Source: Chitinophagaceae bacterium
Lineage (GTDB): Bacteria > Bacteroidota > Bacteroidia > Chitinophagales > Chitinophagaceae
Length of the DNA: 64,000 nt
Direction of reading: 5' to 3'
Assembly (NCBI GenBank): GCA_016720775.1
Contig: JADKJX010000003.1
Span: 744,001-808,000 of the forward strand
The notes below the pieces were generated by a model. That model was not told the DNA's origin and searched no databases. It saw nothing but the letters and a program-made list of their open reading frames with translations. Each line of letters starts with the position of its first letter. Within the stretch, counting starts at the first letter, position 1. Of this stretch, positions 19,808 through 28,211 are shown piece by piece. The position numbers and the translations under genes are program-made.

Positions 19808-19845
19808 TAATTTCTGTTGATTTGGGTTATGTTTATTGTTGAACT

Positions 19846-20427
19846 ATGAAAAGATACTTCCCTTTTATTTTATTGCTTTTGATCTGCAACATTGCATCAG
19901 CCCAGTTTACGGTAACCATTAAATGGCCTGGAGGAAGTAATGGAGATAAGGCAGACACCATTTACTATGATTTAAGCAGGAAACTTAACTGGAAAGACTT
20001 TAAAGGCAGGCCCGATTATAACAGCATGGCTGCTGCCATAACAGAATCAGGATTTGGATACAAGATGTCTATGCAATCAACAAACGGAAGAGCCAGCTTA
20101 TTGATCACTGTTTTCTGTTATTTCAACAGGAAAAAATCATGGGTAAAGGGAGATATGGATACGGAGTATGCACTTACTCATGAGCAACATCATTTTGACA
20201 TTACGTATATCAACACCAGCTTGTTCGTTCAAAAACTAAGAGCTGCAAAATTCACATCGGGCAATTATTCAGCTCTTGTGGATTCTATTTATGATGAATG
20301 CTACCAGGCGCTGCAAACGATGCAGGACCAATACGACGGGCAAACCTCCAATGGGCGGATAAAAAACATGCAGGCCAGCTGGAACAAAAAAATTGATCAG
20401 CTGCTTGTTGAACCTGTCATAAATTAA
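19846..20427 (+). CDS. Secreted DUF922-like protein with HExxH motif
   Basis: 193 residues with a signal peptide (MKRYFPFILLLLICNIASAQ). The DUF922 hallmark KLNWKDFKGRPDYNSMAAAI is followed by an HExxH-type zinc site, HEQHHFDIT. The family is predicted to be a secreted zinc-dependent protease, but activity is not established. Its 3' end overlaps the convergent Nramp gene by 11 bases. Confidence 0.8.
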   Translation: MKRYFPFILLLLICNIASAQFTVTIKWPGGSNGDKADTIYYDLSRKLNWKDFKGRPDYNSMAAAITESGFGYKMSMQSTNGRASLLITVFCYFNRKKSWVKGDMDTEYALTHEQHHFDITYINTSLFVQKLRAAKFTSGNYSALVDSIYDECYQALQTMQDQYDGQTSNGRIKNMQASWNKKIDQLLVEPVIN

Positions 20428-22291
20428 CAATCAGCACCGGGATCTTCAGTTCATGCCGTACGGCATTTACTGTTTCGCCATATACAAAGTCTTTAAAACC
20501 CGAATGGCCATGGGCACCCATCACCAGCATATCGGCATGAACACCTTTTGTGATGCGTACAATTTCTTTAACCCTGTTTTTATAACCAAGGAAACCTTCA
20601 GCAGTAAATCCACGGGCCTGCAGTTCCTCTACATAGGAGTCTAATCTTTCCTTGTCTTTTCTTGATTCATAATCATCACTGTCTTTACCGAATAATTTTG
20701 CTGAAGGACTTTCAACAATATGTACCAACAGGTAATGGGTATCCGCCTTTCCCTGCCCGATGGCATAAGCAAGCAGCTTATCATCATTCACGCTGAAGTC
20801 GAGCGCAATGGCTATTTTATTAAAACTTGGTATCTGCAGGTTCCGGAATGAATTCACGTCGGGATGTATTTTTACAGGTTGAGCTTTTTTTGTTTTCCCA
20901 ACAAGCGGGCTGATGATAATATAAACCAGTAAAGCAAGGCATGTAATTCCTCCGGCAGTAAGCAATACCTTTTGCCATAAAGCTCCATCGGAGTAAACTG
21001 TTCCCATTTCGTTCACCAGCATTTTCAGGTTCAGGAATACCAATACCGAAGCAATGATCCATGCCGCAATTTTAGTGATGGGCCTGATAGCAAATTTACC
21101 CATTGTTTTCTTATCGCTTACAAAATGAATGAGGGGAATGATGGCAAAGCCAAGCTGTAGGCTTAATATCACCTGGCTTAATATCAGCAATGCATCCACA
21201 TTTTCTTCTCCATAAATTATGATCACGATCAATGCAGGAATAATGGCAACCAGCCTTGTGATCAATCTTCTCAGCAGCGGGTTAATGCGAAGGCTTAAGT
21301 ATCCCTCCATGATTATTTGTCCTGCCAAAGTCCCTGTAATGGTACTGCTTTGCCCCGCAGCGATCAATGCCACAGCAAAAAGAACAGGCGCAATATTTCC
21401 AAGGAAGGAAGGCAAAAGCCTGTGTGCTTCTTTGATTTCGGCTACCGGGTTCCCGGTCTTATAAAAAACAGTGGCAGCTACTATTAAAATAGCGGCGTTC
21501 ACAAAAAAAGCAAGATTTAACGCTATTGTACTGTCTATACGGTTAAACCTGATTGCTTGTTTTATACCGGCATCTGTCCGGTCAATTTTCCTGGTTTGTA
21601 CCAGGGCTGAATGCAGGTATAAATTATGGGGCATTACTGTTGCGCCGATGATACCAATGGCTATGTACAGTGCATTGCTGTTTAGTGGCCCAGGAACAAA
21701 TCCCTTTGCCATTTCGCCGATATTGGGTTTTGCTAAAATGATCTCAATTAGAAATGCAATACCTATTATTGCTACCAGGGTAATAATAAAGATCTCCATC
21801 TTTCTTATGCCTAATCGTTGCAGATAAAGAAGCAAAAAAGTATCTAACACAGTAATGGAAACTCCCCAAACCAAGGGAAGTCCGGTCAGCAGTTGTATGC
21901 CAATGGCCATGCCCAAAACTTCTGCAAGATCGCAGGCAGCAATGGCGATCTCTGCCAGGATGTACAAAAAGAAATTTACCAGCCGGGGATAATTCTCCCG
22001 GTTCACCTGGGCAAGGTCCCTGCCTCTTACAATTCCCAATCTTGCTGAAAGCCCTTGAAGCAATAATGCCATCAGGTTACTCATCAGCAAAACCCAAATC
22101 AGACTATAGCCAAATTTGCTGCCTCCAGCAAGATCGGTGGCCCAGTTGCCCGGGTCCATATAACCTACACTAACCAGGTAAGCGGGGCCTAAAAAAGAAA
22201 ATATCCTCCGCCACCCCGCTTTTTTTACGGTTGTATCAACCGACTCATGTACTTCGCTTAAGGAAGCATCTGTATTTTTTTTAAAGTTCAT
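20417..22291 (-). CDS. mntH: Nramp divalent-metal transporter fused to a UspA domain (MntH-like)
   Basis: 624 residues from the ATG at 22291 (the frame upstream begins with TTG). Residues 30-440 form an Nramp transporter with the metal-site motifs DPGNW (Asp46, Asn49) in TM1 and MPHNLY in TM6, which indicate Mn2+/Fe2+ selectivity. Residues about 475-624 form a universal stress protein domain (KIAIALDFSVNDDKLLAYAI ... LVMGAHGHSGFKDFVYG), including the GxxG(9)G(S/T)-type nucleotide-binding loop region. The start overlaps the mntR stop by 11 bases, so the pair is one operon. The fused domain may tune transport to nucleotide status; that is inferred. Confidence 0.93.
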   Translation of the reverse strand: MNFKKNTDASLSEVHESVDTTVKKAGWRRIFSFLGPAYLVSVGYMDPGNWATDLAGGSKFGYSLIWVLLMSNLMALLLQGLSARLGIVRGRDLAQVNRENYPRLVNFFLYILAEIAIAACDLAEVLGMAIGIQLLTGLPLVWGVSITVLDTFLLLYLQRLGIRKMEIFIITLVAIIGIAFLIEIILAKPNIGEMAKGFVPGPLNSNALYIAIGIIGATVMPHNLYLHSALVQTRKIDRTDAGIKQAIRFNRIDSTIALNLAFFVNAAILIVAATVFYKTGNPVAEIKEAHRLLPSFLGNIAPVLFAVALIAAGQSSTITGTLAGQIIMEGYLSLRINPLLRRLITRLVAIIPALIVIIIYGEENVDALLILSQVILSLQLGFAIIPLIHFVSDKKTMGKFAIRPITKIAAWIIASVLVFLNLKMLVNEMGTVYSDGALWQKVLLTAGGITCLALLVYIIISPLVGKTKKAQPVKIHPDVNSFRNLQIPSFNKIAIALDFSVNDDKLLAYAIGQGKADTHYLLVHIVESPSAKLFGKDSDDYESRKDKERLDSYVEELQARGFTAEGFLGYKNRVKEIVRITKGVHADMLVMGAHGHSGFKDFVYGETVNAVRHELKIPVLIVNL

Positions 22292-22943
22292 AATGCACAA
22301 AAACGTTTTTTGCTACCTGCTCGCTGATGATGCAGGGAGATTGTTTCAAAACTTTTATTTCTAATGAACCATCGAAGGCGAATTTTTTATTCACCTGCAG
22401 TTGCGTGCCCAGTGCTATCTTATAATGCTTCAGCATCTCCAGCATTTGTGCTGTTTGATTGCTTACAGAACTTACGGTCACTGTCTTCTTTACAGGTATC
22501 TCTGAAAGGTTCAGTTGGTTCAGTACCGGAATCTTACCATTCCGGTCAGGGATGGGGTCGCCGTGCGGATCAAAGGATGGGTTACCGAGGAATTTATCAA
22601 GCCGCTGTACCAGTTCATCACTGCTGATGTGTTCCAGTTCCTCGGCGATGGGATGAACTTTATCCCAGTCAAATTTTAATACCTCCACCAGGAAATACTC
22701 CCAAAGCCGGTGCTTCCGTACTACCTCAAGCGCCACTTTTTTTCCTGCTTCATTTAATTTAAATCCCCGGTAGCGTTCGTATTGAAGTAACTTCTTGGCT
22801 TTGAGTTTTTTCAGCATGTCAGTTACCGAAGCAGGCCTTGTATGCATTTCGGCAGCAAGGGAGTTGGTATTTACGGTCCCTGTTTCCTGCTGCAGGTGAT
22901 AAATGCACTTGATGTAATTCTCTTCGCTTGTCGTGAAATTCAT
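22281..22943 (-). CDS. mntR: DtxR/MntR-family metal-dependent repressor
   Basis: 220 residues. An N-terminal winged helix (ENYIKCIYHLQQETGTVNTN, then RPASVTDMLKKLKAKKLL) is followed by the metal-binding dimerisation region (RHRLWEYFLVEVLKFDWDKVHPIAEELEHI) and a FeoA/SH3-like C-terminus. It should repress manganese uptake when Mn2+ or Fe2+ is plentiful. It heads the operon with the Nramp-UspA gene and has a matching inverted repeat in its own promoter. Confidence 0.93.
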   Translation of the reverse strand: MNFTTSEENYIKCIYHLQQETGTVNTNSLAAEMHTRPASVTDMLKKLKAKKLLQYERYRGFKLNEAGKKVALEVVRKHRLWEYFLVEVLKFDWDKVHPIAEELEHISSDELVQRLDKFLGNPSFDPHGDPIPDRNGKIPVLNQLNLSEIPVKKTVTVSSVSNQTAQMLEMLKHYKIALGTQLQVNKKFAFDGSLEIKVLKQSPCIISEQVAKNVFVHYEL

Positions 22944-22959
22944 ACTATTGAAAATAAAA

Positions 22960-22996
22960 TTTAGACAAATCTAAAAATTTAATTTCAGGACGCAAA
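22960..22996 (-). promoter_or_regulatory. mntR-mntH promoter with embedded DtxR-type operator
   Basis: On the minus strand TTTG (22996-22993) is followed by exactly 19 bases and TAGATTTG (22973-22966), a perfect TTTG-N19-TAnnTTTG promoter. The inverted repeat TTTAGA-caaa-TCTAAA (22960-22975) covers the -7 box. The start codon at 22943 gives a leader of about 16 bases. The repeat has the form of MntR-type boxes, so metal-loaded MntR would block its own promoter. Confidence 0.85.
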
Positions 22997-23065
22997 ATAA
23001 TTTATGTTGCGGGAGTATTTCACTCTGGGATCCTGTTTGTAAATTGAGGTTCTAATACCTGGTTT

Positions 23066-23452
23066 ATGCGAAAGAATATCAGTTCGGGTTCTCCCTGGGA
23101 AGACGTGGTCGGTTATTCCCGGGCCGTAAGAATTGGAAATGTCATTGAAGTAGCAGGTACCACCGCCATGGATGGGGACGTGCTGGTTGGTAAAGGAGAT
23201 GTGTATACACAAACCCATTATATCTTTACAAAAATTGAAAAGGCATTGACAGAAGCGGGTGCATCCATGGAAGATGTGGTACGAACAAGAATGTATATCA
23301 CGGATATAACAAGGTGGGAAGAAGCGGGAAAAGCACACGGGGAATTTTTTAAAGACATCAAACCGGTTGCCACCATGGTGGAAGTTTCAAACCTGATTGA
23401 TACCGGTTTATTAATCGAGATCGAAGTATCGGCGATCGTGGGAAGCAGATAA
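23066..23452 (+). CDS. RidA-family (YjgF/Rid) protein
   Basis: 128 residues. The fold signature VIEVAGTTAMDGD and the conserved segment VVRTRMYITDI are visible, including the Arg that binds the substrate carboxylate in active RidA enzymes. Such proteins hydrolyse reactive enamine/imine intermediates from PLP enzymes. The branch cannot be fixed, and some branches lack deaminase activity. It is followed 67 bases later by the GT35 gene. Confidence 0.88.
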   Translation: MRKNISSGSPWEDVVGYSRAVRIGNVIEVAGTTAMDGDVLVGKGDVYTQTHYIFTKIEKALTEAGASMEDVVRTRMYITDITRWEEAGKAHGEFFKDIKPVATMVEVSNLIDTGLLIEIEVSAIVGSR

Positions 23453-23519
23453 TGTGTATTTACTACATATAATGTCTGAAATTTCCATTAATATTGCGCC
23501 TGAAACCAATTAGCCCTTT

Positions 23520-25172
23520 ATGAATTTTTCTTCTTTCGCCGTTCCTTATGAGACAGATGGACAGTACAGCAAACGTGTTGCTTATTTCTCCATGGAATTT
23601 GCAGTGCACCAGCCCCTCAAGATATACAGCGGTGGCCTTGGGTTTTTAAGTGGCTCACATATGCGAAGCGCTTATGAGCTCAGGCAGAACCTGGTTGGTG
23701 TAGGGATCCTGTGGAAATACGGGTACTACGACCAGGCAAGAAACCAGGACCAGACACTGCAGGTACAGTGGAATGAGAAGATCTACAATTTCCTGGAGGA
23801 TACGGGTATAAAATTCCAGATAGATATTCACGAACACCCGGTTTGGGTAAAGGCATGGTACCTTAATCCCGAAACGTTTAAATCAGCCCCGCTGTTTTTA
23901 TTGAGTACCGATCTGCCGGAAAATGATTACGTATCGCAAACCATTACGCACCGGTTGTATGATGCTAACGTTGCTACAAAAGTAGCCCAGTTCATTTTGC
24001 TTGGAGTTGGCGGAGCCAAATTGATGGATGAATTAAATTTCAATCCCGACCTGTATCACCTGAACGAAGCACACGCAGTGAGCGCTGCTTTTTATCTCTA
24101 TAAAAAATTCGGAAGCAAAGACGAAGTAAGAAAGCGACTGGTATTTACGACCCATACACCGGAAGAAGCAGGAAATGAAAAACACGATATTCATCTTTGT
24201 GAGAAGATGAGTTATTTCTGCGGACTAAAACTTGATGAAGTAAGAAAGCTTGCGGGTATGGAAGGAGACCTTTTCAACCATTCTCTTGCGGCCTTGCGTT
24301 TTGCACGGCTTGCCAATGGAGTAAGCCAGCTTCATGGAGAAGTAAGCCGTAAGCTCTGGAAAAAATATACTGACATTTGCCCGATAACTGCCATCACCAA
24401 TGCACAGAACTGGCATTACTGGGCCGATAAGCAACTGTATCGTTTTATGGAGGAGCAGAATGACGTTGGCTTCGATGACCGGAAAAAATTTCTTAAGCGG
24501 AGAGCATTTGATATTGTTGCAGACCAAACCGGTAAACTGTTAAAACAGGATGTGTTTACCATCGTATGGGCAAGAAGATTTGCCGGGTATAAAAGAGCCG
24601 AACTGATTACACGTGATGAAGAACGATTTGAGGCATTGTTGAATAATTCAAAATACCCGGTACAGATTATTTGGGCCGGTAAGCCATATCCGGTTGACTA
24701 CCCGGCGATCAGTGATTTTAATTCACTGGTTCACCTGAGTAAGAAGTACGACAATGTAGCTGTATGCGTGGGTTATGAATTGGGATTGAGTAAACGCCTG
24801 AAACAGGCATCGGATCTCTGGTTGAATAATCCACGTGTGCCCAGGGAAGCAAGCGGCACCAGTGGTATGACCGCTGCGATGAACGGTTCGGTAAACTGCA
24901 GTACGCATGATGGATGGATCTGTGAATTCATCAATCATGGCAATAATGGTTTTGTTGTTCCGCCGATCGATTATGAAAATATAAGTGTGCATGAGCAGGA
25001 TGAATACGATCTCACCAAGCTTTACGAAATACTGGAGAACCAGGTATTGCCACTCTATTACGAAGACCACGATGTGTGGCGCCAGATCATAAAGAACGGA
25101 ATGAGAGATGTACGCTGGCAGTTCGACAGCAACCGCATGGCCAAAGAGTACTACGATATTCTTTACAAATAA
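23520..25172 (+). CDS. GT35 alpha-glucan phosphorylase-like protein lacking the PLP lysine
   Basis: 550 residues, similar to the short bacterial alpha-glucan phosphorylases. Visible motifs are SMEFAVHQPLKIYSGGLGFLSG, HLNEAHAVSAAFYLY, TTHTPEEAGNEKHD, TNAQNWHYWAD and FTIVWARRFAGYKRAEL. The segment that normally holds the pyridoxal-phosphate lysine (GTSGMK-type) reads GTSGMTAAMNG, with Thr451 in that place. The protein may therefore be a GT35-fold transferase with a different mechanism, or inactive as a phosphorylase. I recall related Bacteroidota sequences with the same change, so it is likely real. A terminator follows. Confidence 0.85.
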   Translation: MNFSSFAVPYETDGQYSKRVAYFSMEFAVHQPLKIYSGGLGFLSGSHMRSAYELRQNLVGVGILWKYGYYDQARNQDQTLQVQWNEKIYNFLEDTGIKFQIDIHEHPVWVKAWYLNPETFKSAPLFLLSTDLPENDYVSQTITHRLYDANVATKVAQFILLGVGGAKLMDELNFNPDLYHLNEAHAVSAAFYLYKKFGSKDEVRKRLVFTTHTPEEAGNEKHDIHLCEKMSYFCGLKLDEVRKLAGMEGDLFNHSLAALRFARLANGVSQLHGEVSRKLWKKYTDICPITAITNAQNWHYWADKQLYRFMEEQNDVGFDDRKKFLKRRAFDIVADQTGKLLKQDVFTIVWARRFAGYKRAELITRDEERFEALLNNSKYPVQIIWAGKPYPVDYPAISDFNSLVHLSKKYDNVAVCVGYELGLSKRLKQASDLWLNNPRVPREASGTSGMTAAMNGSVNCSTHDGWICEFINHGNNGFVVPPIDYENISVHEQDEYDLTKLYEILENQVLPLYYEDHDVWRQIIKNGMRDVRWQFDSNRMAKEYYDILYK

Positions 25173-25185
25173 AAATAACCACATC

Positions 25186-25217
25186 AAAACATCCCTTGAA
25201 AAAGGGATGTTTTATTT
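25186..25217 (+). terminator. Rho-independent terminator after the GT35 gene
   Basis: AAAACATCCCTT, loop GAAA, AAGGGATGTTTT, then TATTTT. The 12-base-pair stem is perfect. Confidence 0.92.
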
Positions 25218-25235
25218 TCGCTGATAAATTTTCTT

Positions 25236-25667
25236 ATGGAGTTGTACGCAAAAAAAGCAGAAATACGCTGGGCCGATATTGACCCTAATTTTCATGTACT
25301 GCATTCAAAGTATTACGACTATGCAGCTTATTGCCGGATGTCGTTCATGACGGAGCATGGAATCACTCCTGTATTGATGATGGAAAAAAATATCGGGCCG
25401 ATCGTTTTCAGGGAAGAATGCCTCTTTAAAAGAGAAATTAAATTTGGAGACGAGATCAATATAACACTCAGGATGGATAAACTTTCGGCCGATTACCGGA
25501 AATGGACCCTGGTAAATGAATTATTTATTAATGGCGATACCCTGGCTGCTGTAGTTACTGTTGAAGGGGCATGGATGGATACAAAACTCCGTAAAGTGAC
25601 TGTTCCCCCGGAAGAATTTAAAAGAGGATTTGATGCCATTCCCAAAACAGAAAACTTCAATAAATAA
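25236..25667 (+). CDS. 4HBT/hotdog-fold acyl-CoA thioesterase
   Basis: 143 residues with a hotdog fold. The active-site segment is IRWADIDPNFHVLHSKYYDYA, equivalent to the DxDxxGHVNN region of the FadM/YbgC branch, with Asp as the likely catalytic residue. It should hydrolyse an acyl-CoA in the cytoplasm; the chain is unknown. It lies between a terminator and an MFS gene with its own promoter, so it is probably monocistronic. Confidence 0.88.
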   Translation: MELYAKKAEIRWADIDPNFHVLHSKYYDYAAYCRMSFMTEHGITPVLMMEKNIGPIVFREECLFKREIKFGDEINITLRMDKLSADYRKWTLVNELFINGDTLAAVVTVEGAWMDTKLRKVTVPPEEFKRGFDAIPKTENFNK

Positions 25668-25698
25668 TTTTCCTCCTGAATGAAGCGGTACATTTAAA

Positions 25699-25706
25699 TA
25701 CCTTTG
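25699..25706 (+). promoter_or_regulatory. -7 box of the MFS gene at 25720
   Basis: TACCTTTG fits TAnnTTTG and lies 14 bases before the ATG. No clear -33 TTTG is present. Confidence 0.5.
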
Positions 25707-25719
25707 CAACACTTCATTT

Positions 25720-26929
25720 ATGATCAGTGCTACTGTTAATTTATACCGAAACGCTTATAATGGGTTAGGCCGCCGCATGTGGTTGCTGGCTGTGGTTATG
25801 CTGATAAACAGGAGCGGCACCATGGTCCTTCCTTTTATGACTCTTTACTGCAAGCACATCGGTTACAGTACAAGACAGGCGGGTTATGTGGTGGCGGTGT
25901 ATGGGTTGGGTTCCATGGTTGGTGCTTTTTTGGGTGGCCGTATCAGCGACCGTTTTGGGTTTTATTACACACAATTCTTTGCGCTGTTCTGTGGTGGTAT
26001 CTTATTCATGGTACTCGGACAGATGAACAGTTTTGCTTCCATTTGTATCTGTACTTTTTTCCTGAGTATGGTCAATGAATCATTCAGGCCGGCGAATGCA
26101 ACTGCTGTGGCACATTACAGTAATCCACAGAACCGTACCCAATCATTTTCCCTGGTTCGCCTTGCCATTAATGTTGACTGGGGGGTGGGGAGGGTTGGGT
26201 GGTTTTCTTGCATCCATAAATTATCACCTGTTGTTTTGGGTTGACGGGCTTACAAATATCACTGCTGCCTTTTTATTGATATGGCTGTTGCCAAAAGTTT
26301 CCCTGGCACAGCAACAGAATTTATCTAAAACAAAGCCGGTTAATATAAAAACTGCCCCGGCACATGCCGATAAAACATTTATGTATTTCATCGGGCTGCA
26401 GGTATTGTTTGCTCTTTGTTTTTTTCAGTTGTTCACCACCATACCCATGTACTTTAAAGAAGGACTGCACATCAATGAATTCTGGATAGGCGTAGTTATG
26501 GCGATGAATGGAATTCTTATTGCCGTGCTGGAAATGGTTATCGTATTTAAGCTGGAAGGGAAGATGCCTTACCTGCGGCTGATGACCATTGGTACAGTGG
26601 TTATGGCAATTTCATTTTTCATGTTGAATATTCCATTGGCAAATGGATTTCTTATTGCCGTACTGGCAACACTGACGGTGACTTTTGCTGAGATGATCGC
26701 CATGCCTTTTATGAATTCTTATTACATATCCCGGAGTTCAGAAGGCAACCGGGGGCAATATGCTGCTTTATATACCATGGCCTGGAGTGCTGCGCAGGTG
26801 ATCGGTAGTGCGGCTGGTACACAAATAGCTTACAGTACCGGGTTTACTAATCTATGGTGGATCATCGGGGGTATTTGCCTCCTGACTGCGGTTGGTTATC
26901 ACCGCCTGCAATTGAGCAGAAAAAGGTGA
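25720..26929 (+). CDS. MFS transporter (frameshifted in a G-rich tract)
   Basis: About 402 residues when read across the shift. The N-terminal half carries the MFS loop motif GAFLGGRISDRFGFYY; the C-terminal half continues FLASINYHLLFWVDGLTN to the stop at 26929. The break lies at 26169-26190 in TGGGGGGTGGGGAGGGTTGGG, where one extra base (or two missing) must be assumed; the restored sequence is of the form WGVGGLGGFLAS. Length and helix count are then normal, so this looks like a sequencing indel. The family resembles drug or peptide exporters of the DHA1 type. Its stop abuts the convergent DUF6263 gene. Confidence 0.82.
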
Positions 26930-27790
26930 TTATTTATACGTACCGGTTGAACTTACTTTTGCAGTTACCGGCATGTCCTGTCCCATTAACTGTATGGTTC
27001 CGTTGATATCTGCTTTTGTGTTTTTACTTTTTATCTGCCCGGTATTAATATCCGTTGTTATTTCACCAGTTGATTTTGTAGTGCTCTTGAATTCAAATTC
27101 CATTCCCTGGAAATCCAGCTTGTTACTGGCGGTTGTAACTGCATCCAGTTGAAGGACCGCATCATTTCCGGTAACTGATTTTAATGTATACGTACGGATC
27201 GTGGTCATTTCTTTTGTTTTTGTTGTATCAGACCAGCTATCACTAATATTTTTTCCGGCAGGTACCAGTTCAAAAGCGCCGGAAACCACGGCATCATCTG
27301 AACTTTCTGCAAAGGAGTTCATTAAACCAGCCATCGGGTTATCATTTTCATCGCCTTCTTTTTTTTCTTTCTTTTCCTTTAAAGCTGCAGTACCGGTGGT
27401 ATTGTTCAGTATTACATCCACTGGTTTGTTCAGTCTTTCGGCGAATGTTTTTTCAATATCAGAGGTCGGCGTAGTGTTTTTTTCTGAATCATAGTTGGTT
27501 GACTGTCCGGCCATAGTAAAATCAACCTTAAGTTTAGTGAGTGTGCTCGTAATGGTATAATCCTTGTCCGTACTGGTTTTAACTTCCAGGTTATTTTCGG
27601 TAGTGGAGTTGCTGTTTAGTTGCATACCCATGCCCATATCTGCCTCAATGGTAATGCTGTTTGCAGCAATGATCTTTTGCCCGTTCTTAAGCTGGATCTT
27701 CCCGGAGTTGATGGGTTTCACTGCGGCATTTTGTGAAATAGCAAACGTGCCTGTAATTATACCAAGGATTATTAATGAGGTCTTTTTCAT
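26930..27790 (-). CDS. Secreted DUF6263-like protein
   Basis: 286 residues starting with an export signal (MKKTSLIILGIITGTFAISQ). The body is beta-rich with repeated Thr/Ser/Lys stretches, for example TKSTGEITTDINTGQIKSKN and a low-complexity block KEKKEKKEGDENDN. This pattern matches Bacteroidota periplasmic or outer-membrane proteins grouped as DUF6263 (recalled, not searched). No catalytic motif is visible and the function is unknown. Confidence 0.72.
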   Translation of the reverse strand: MKKTSLIILGIITGTFAISQNAAVKPINSGKIQLKNGQKIIAANSITIEADMGMGMQLNSNSTTENNLEVKTSTDKDYTITSTLTKLKVDFTMAGQSTNYDSEKNTTPTSDIEKTFAERLNKPVDVILNNTTGTAALKEKKEKKEGDENDNPMAGLMNSFAESSDDAVVSGAFELVPAGKNISDSWSDTTKTKEMTTIRTYTLKSVTGNDAVLQLDAVTTASNKLDFQGMEFEFKSTTKSTGEITTDINTGQIKSKNTKADINGTIQLMGQDMPVTAKVSSTGTYK

Positions 27791-27879
27791 TTTTATTTAT
27801 TTGGACTGTAAATGTATCAACAAACAGCAAATCTCCATGATTTGTTCATTTTTTTTACAAAAGATTAGTATTGGGCGGG

Positions 27880-27912
27880 AAAAAGTAAGGGCCGCCCTGC
27901 TGGGCGGCCCTT
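27880..27912 (-). terminator. Terminator of the cold-shock gene
   Basis: On the minus strand AAGGGCCGCCC, loop AGCA, GGGCGGCCCTT, then ACTTTTT. The 11-base-pair GC-rich stem is perfect. Confidence 0.9.
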
Positions 27913-27933
27913 GATGATTTGAAGCGTAAGATA

Positions 27934-28137
27934 TTACCCTACCACTTTAACGTTAACGGCGTTCATTCCTTTTTTCCCTTCTTTCAGATCGAATTCCACG
28001 CTGTCGCCTTCTTTAATATCACTGATTAATCCACTAACGTGAACAAAAGTTTCTTTGTTTGAATCGTCGTGTTTAATAAAACCGAATCCTTTTTCAGCAT
28101 TGAAAAACTTAACGGTGCCTTTTTGTGTACTTTCCAT
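27934..28137 (-). CDS. Cold-shock domain protein (CspA family)
   Basis: 67 residues, a single cold-shock OB fold that binds single-stranded RNA or DNA and melts secondary structure. RNP1 is visible as KGFGFIKHD and RNP2 as TFVHVSGL. The usual VFVH is changed slightly to TFVHV. It is monocistronic, with a TAnnTTTG promoter upstream and its own terminator. Genomes of this group have several paralogues; which one this is cannot be told. Confidence 0.95.
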   Translation of the reverse strand: MESTQKGTVKFFNAEKGFGFIKHDDSNKETFVHVSGLISDIKEGDSVEFDLKEGKKGMNAVNVKVVG

Positions 28138-28165
28138 TTTTAAATTGTATTGTATTAATAAAGCG

Positions 28166-28173
28166 CAAATATA
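28166..28173 (-). promoter_or_regulatory. -7 box of the cold-shock gene
   Basis: TATATTTG on the minus strand fits TAnnTTTG and lies 28 bases before the ATG at 28137, leaving a leader of about 22 bases. The -33 box is weak. Confidence 0.65.
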
Positions 28174-28211
28174 CTATTTTATTCTTAATTGAGCGATTTA
28201 AAAATCAATGA

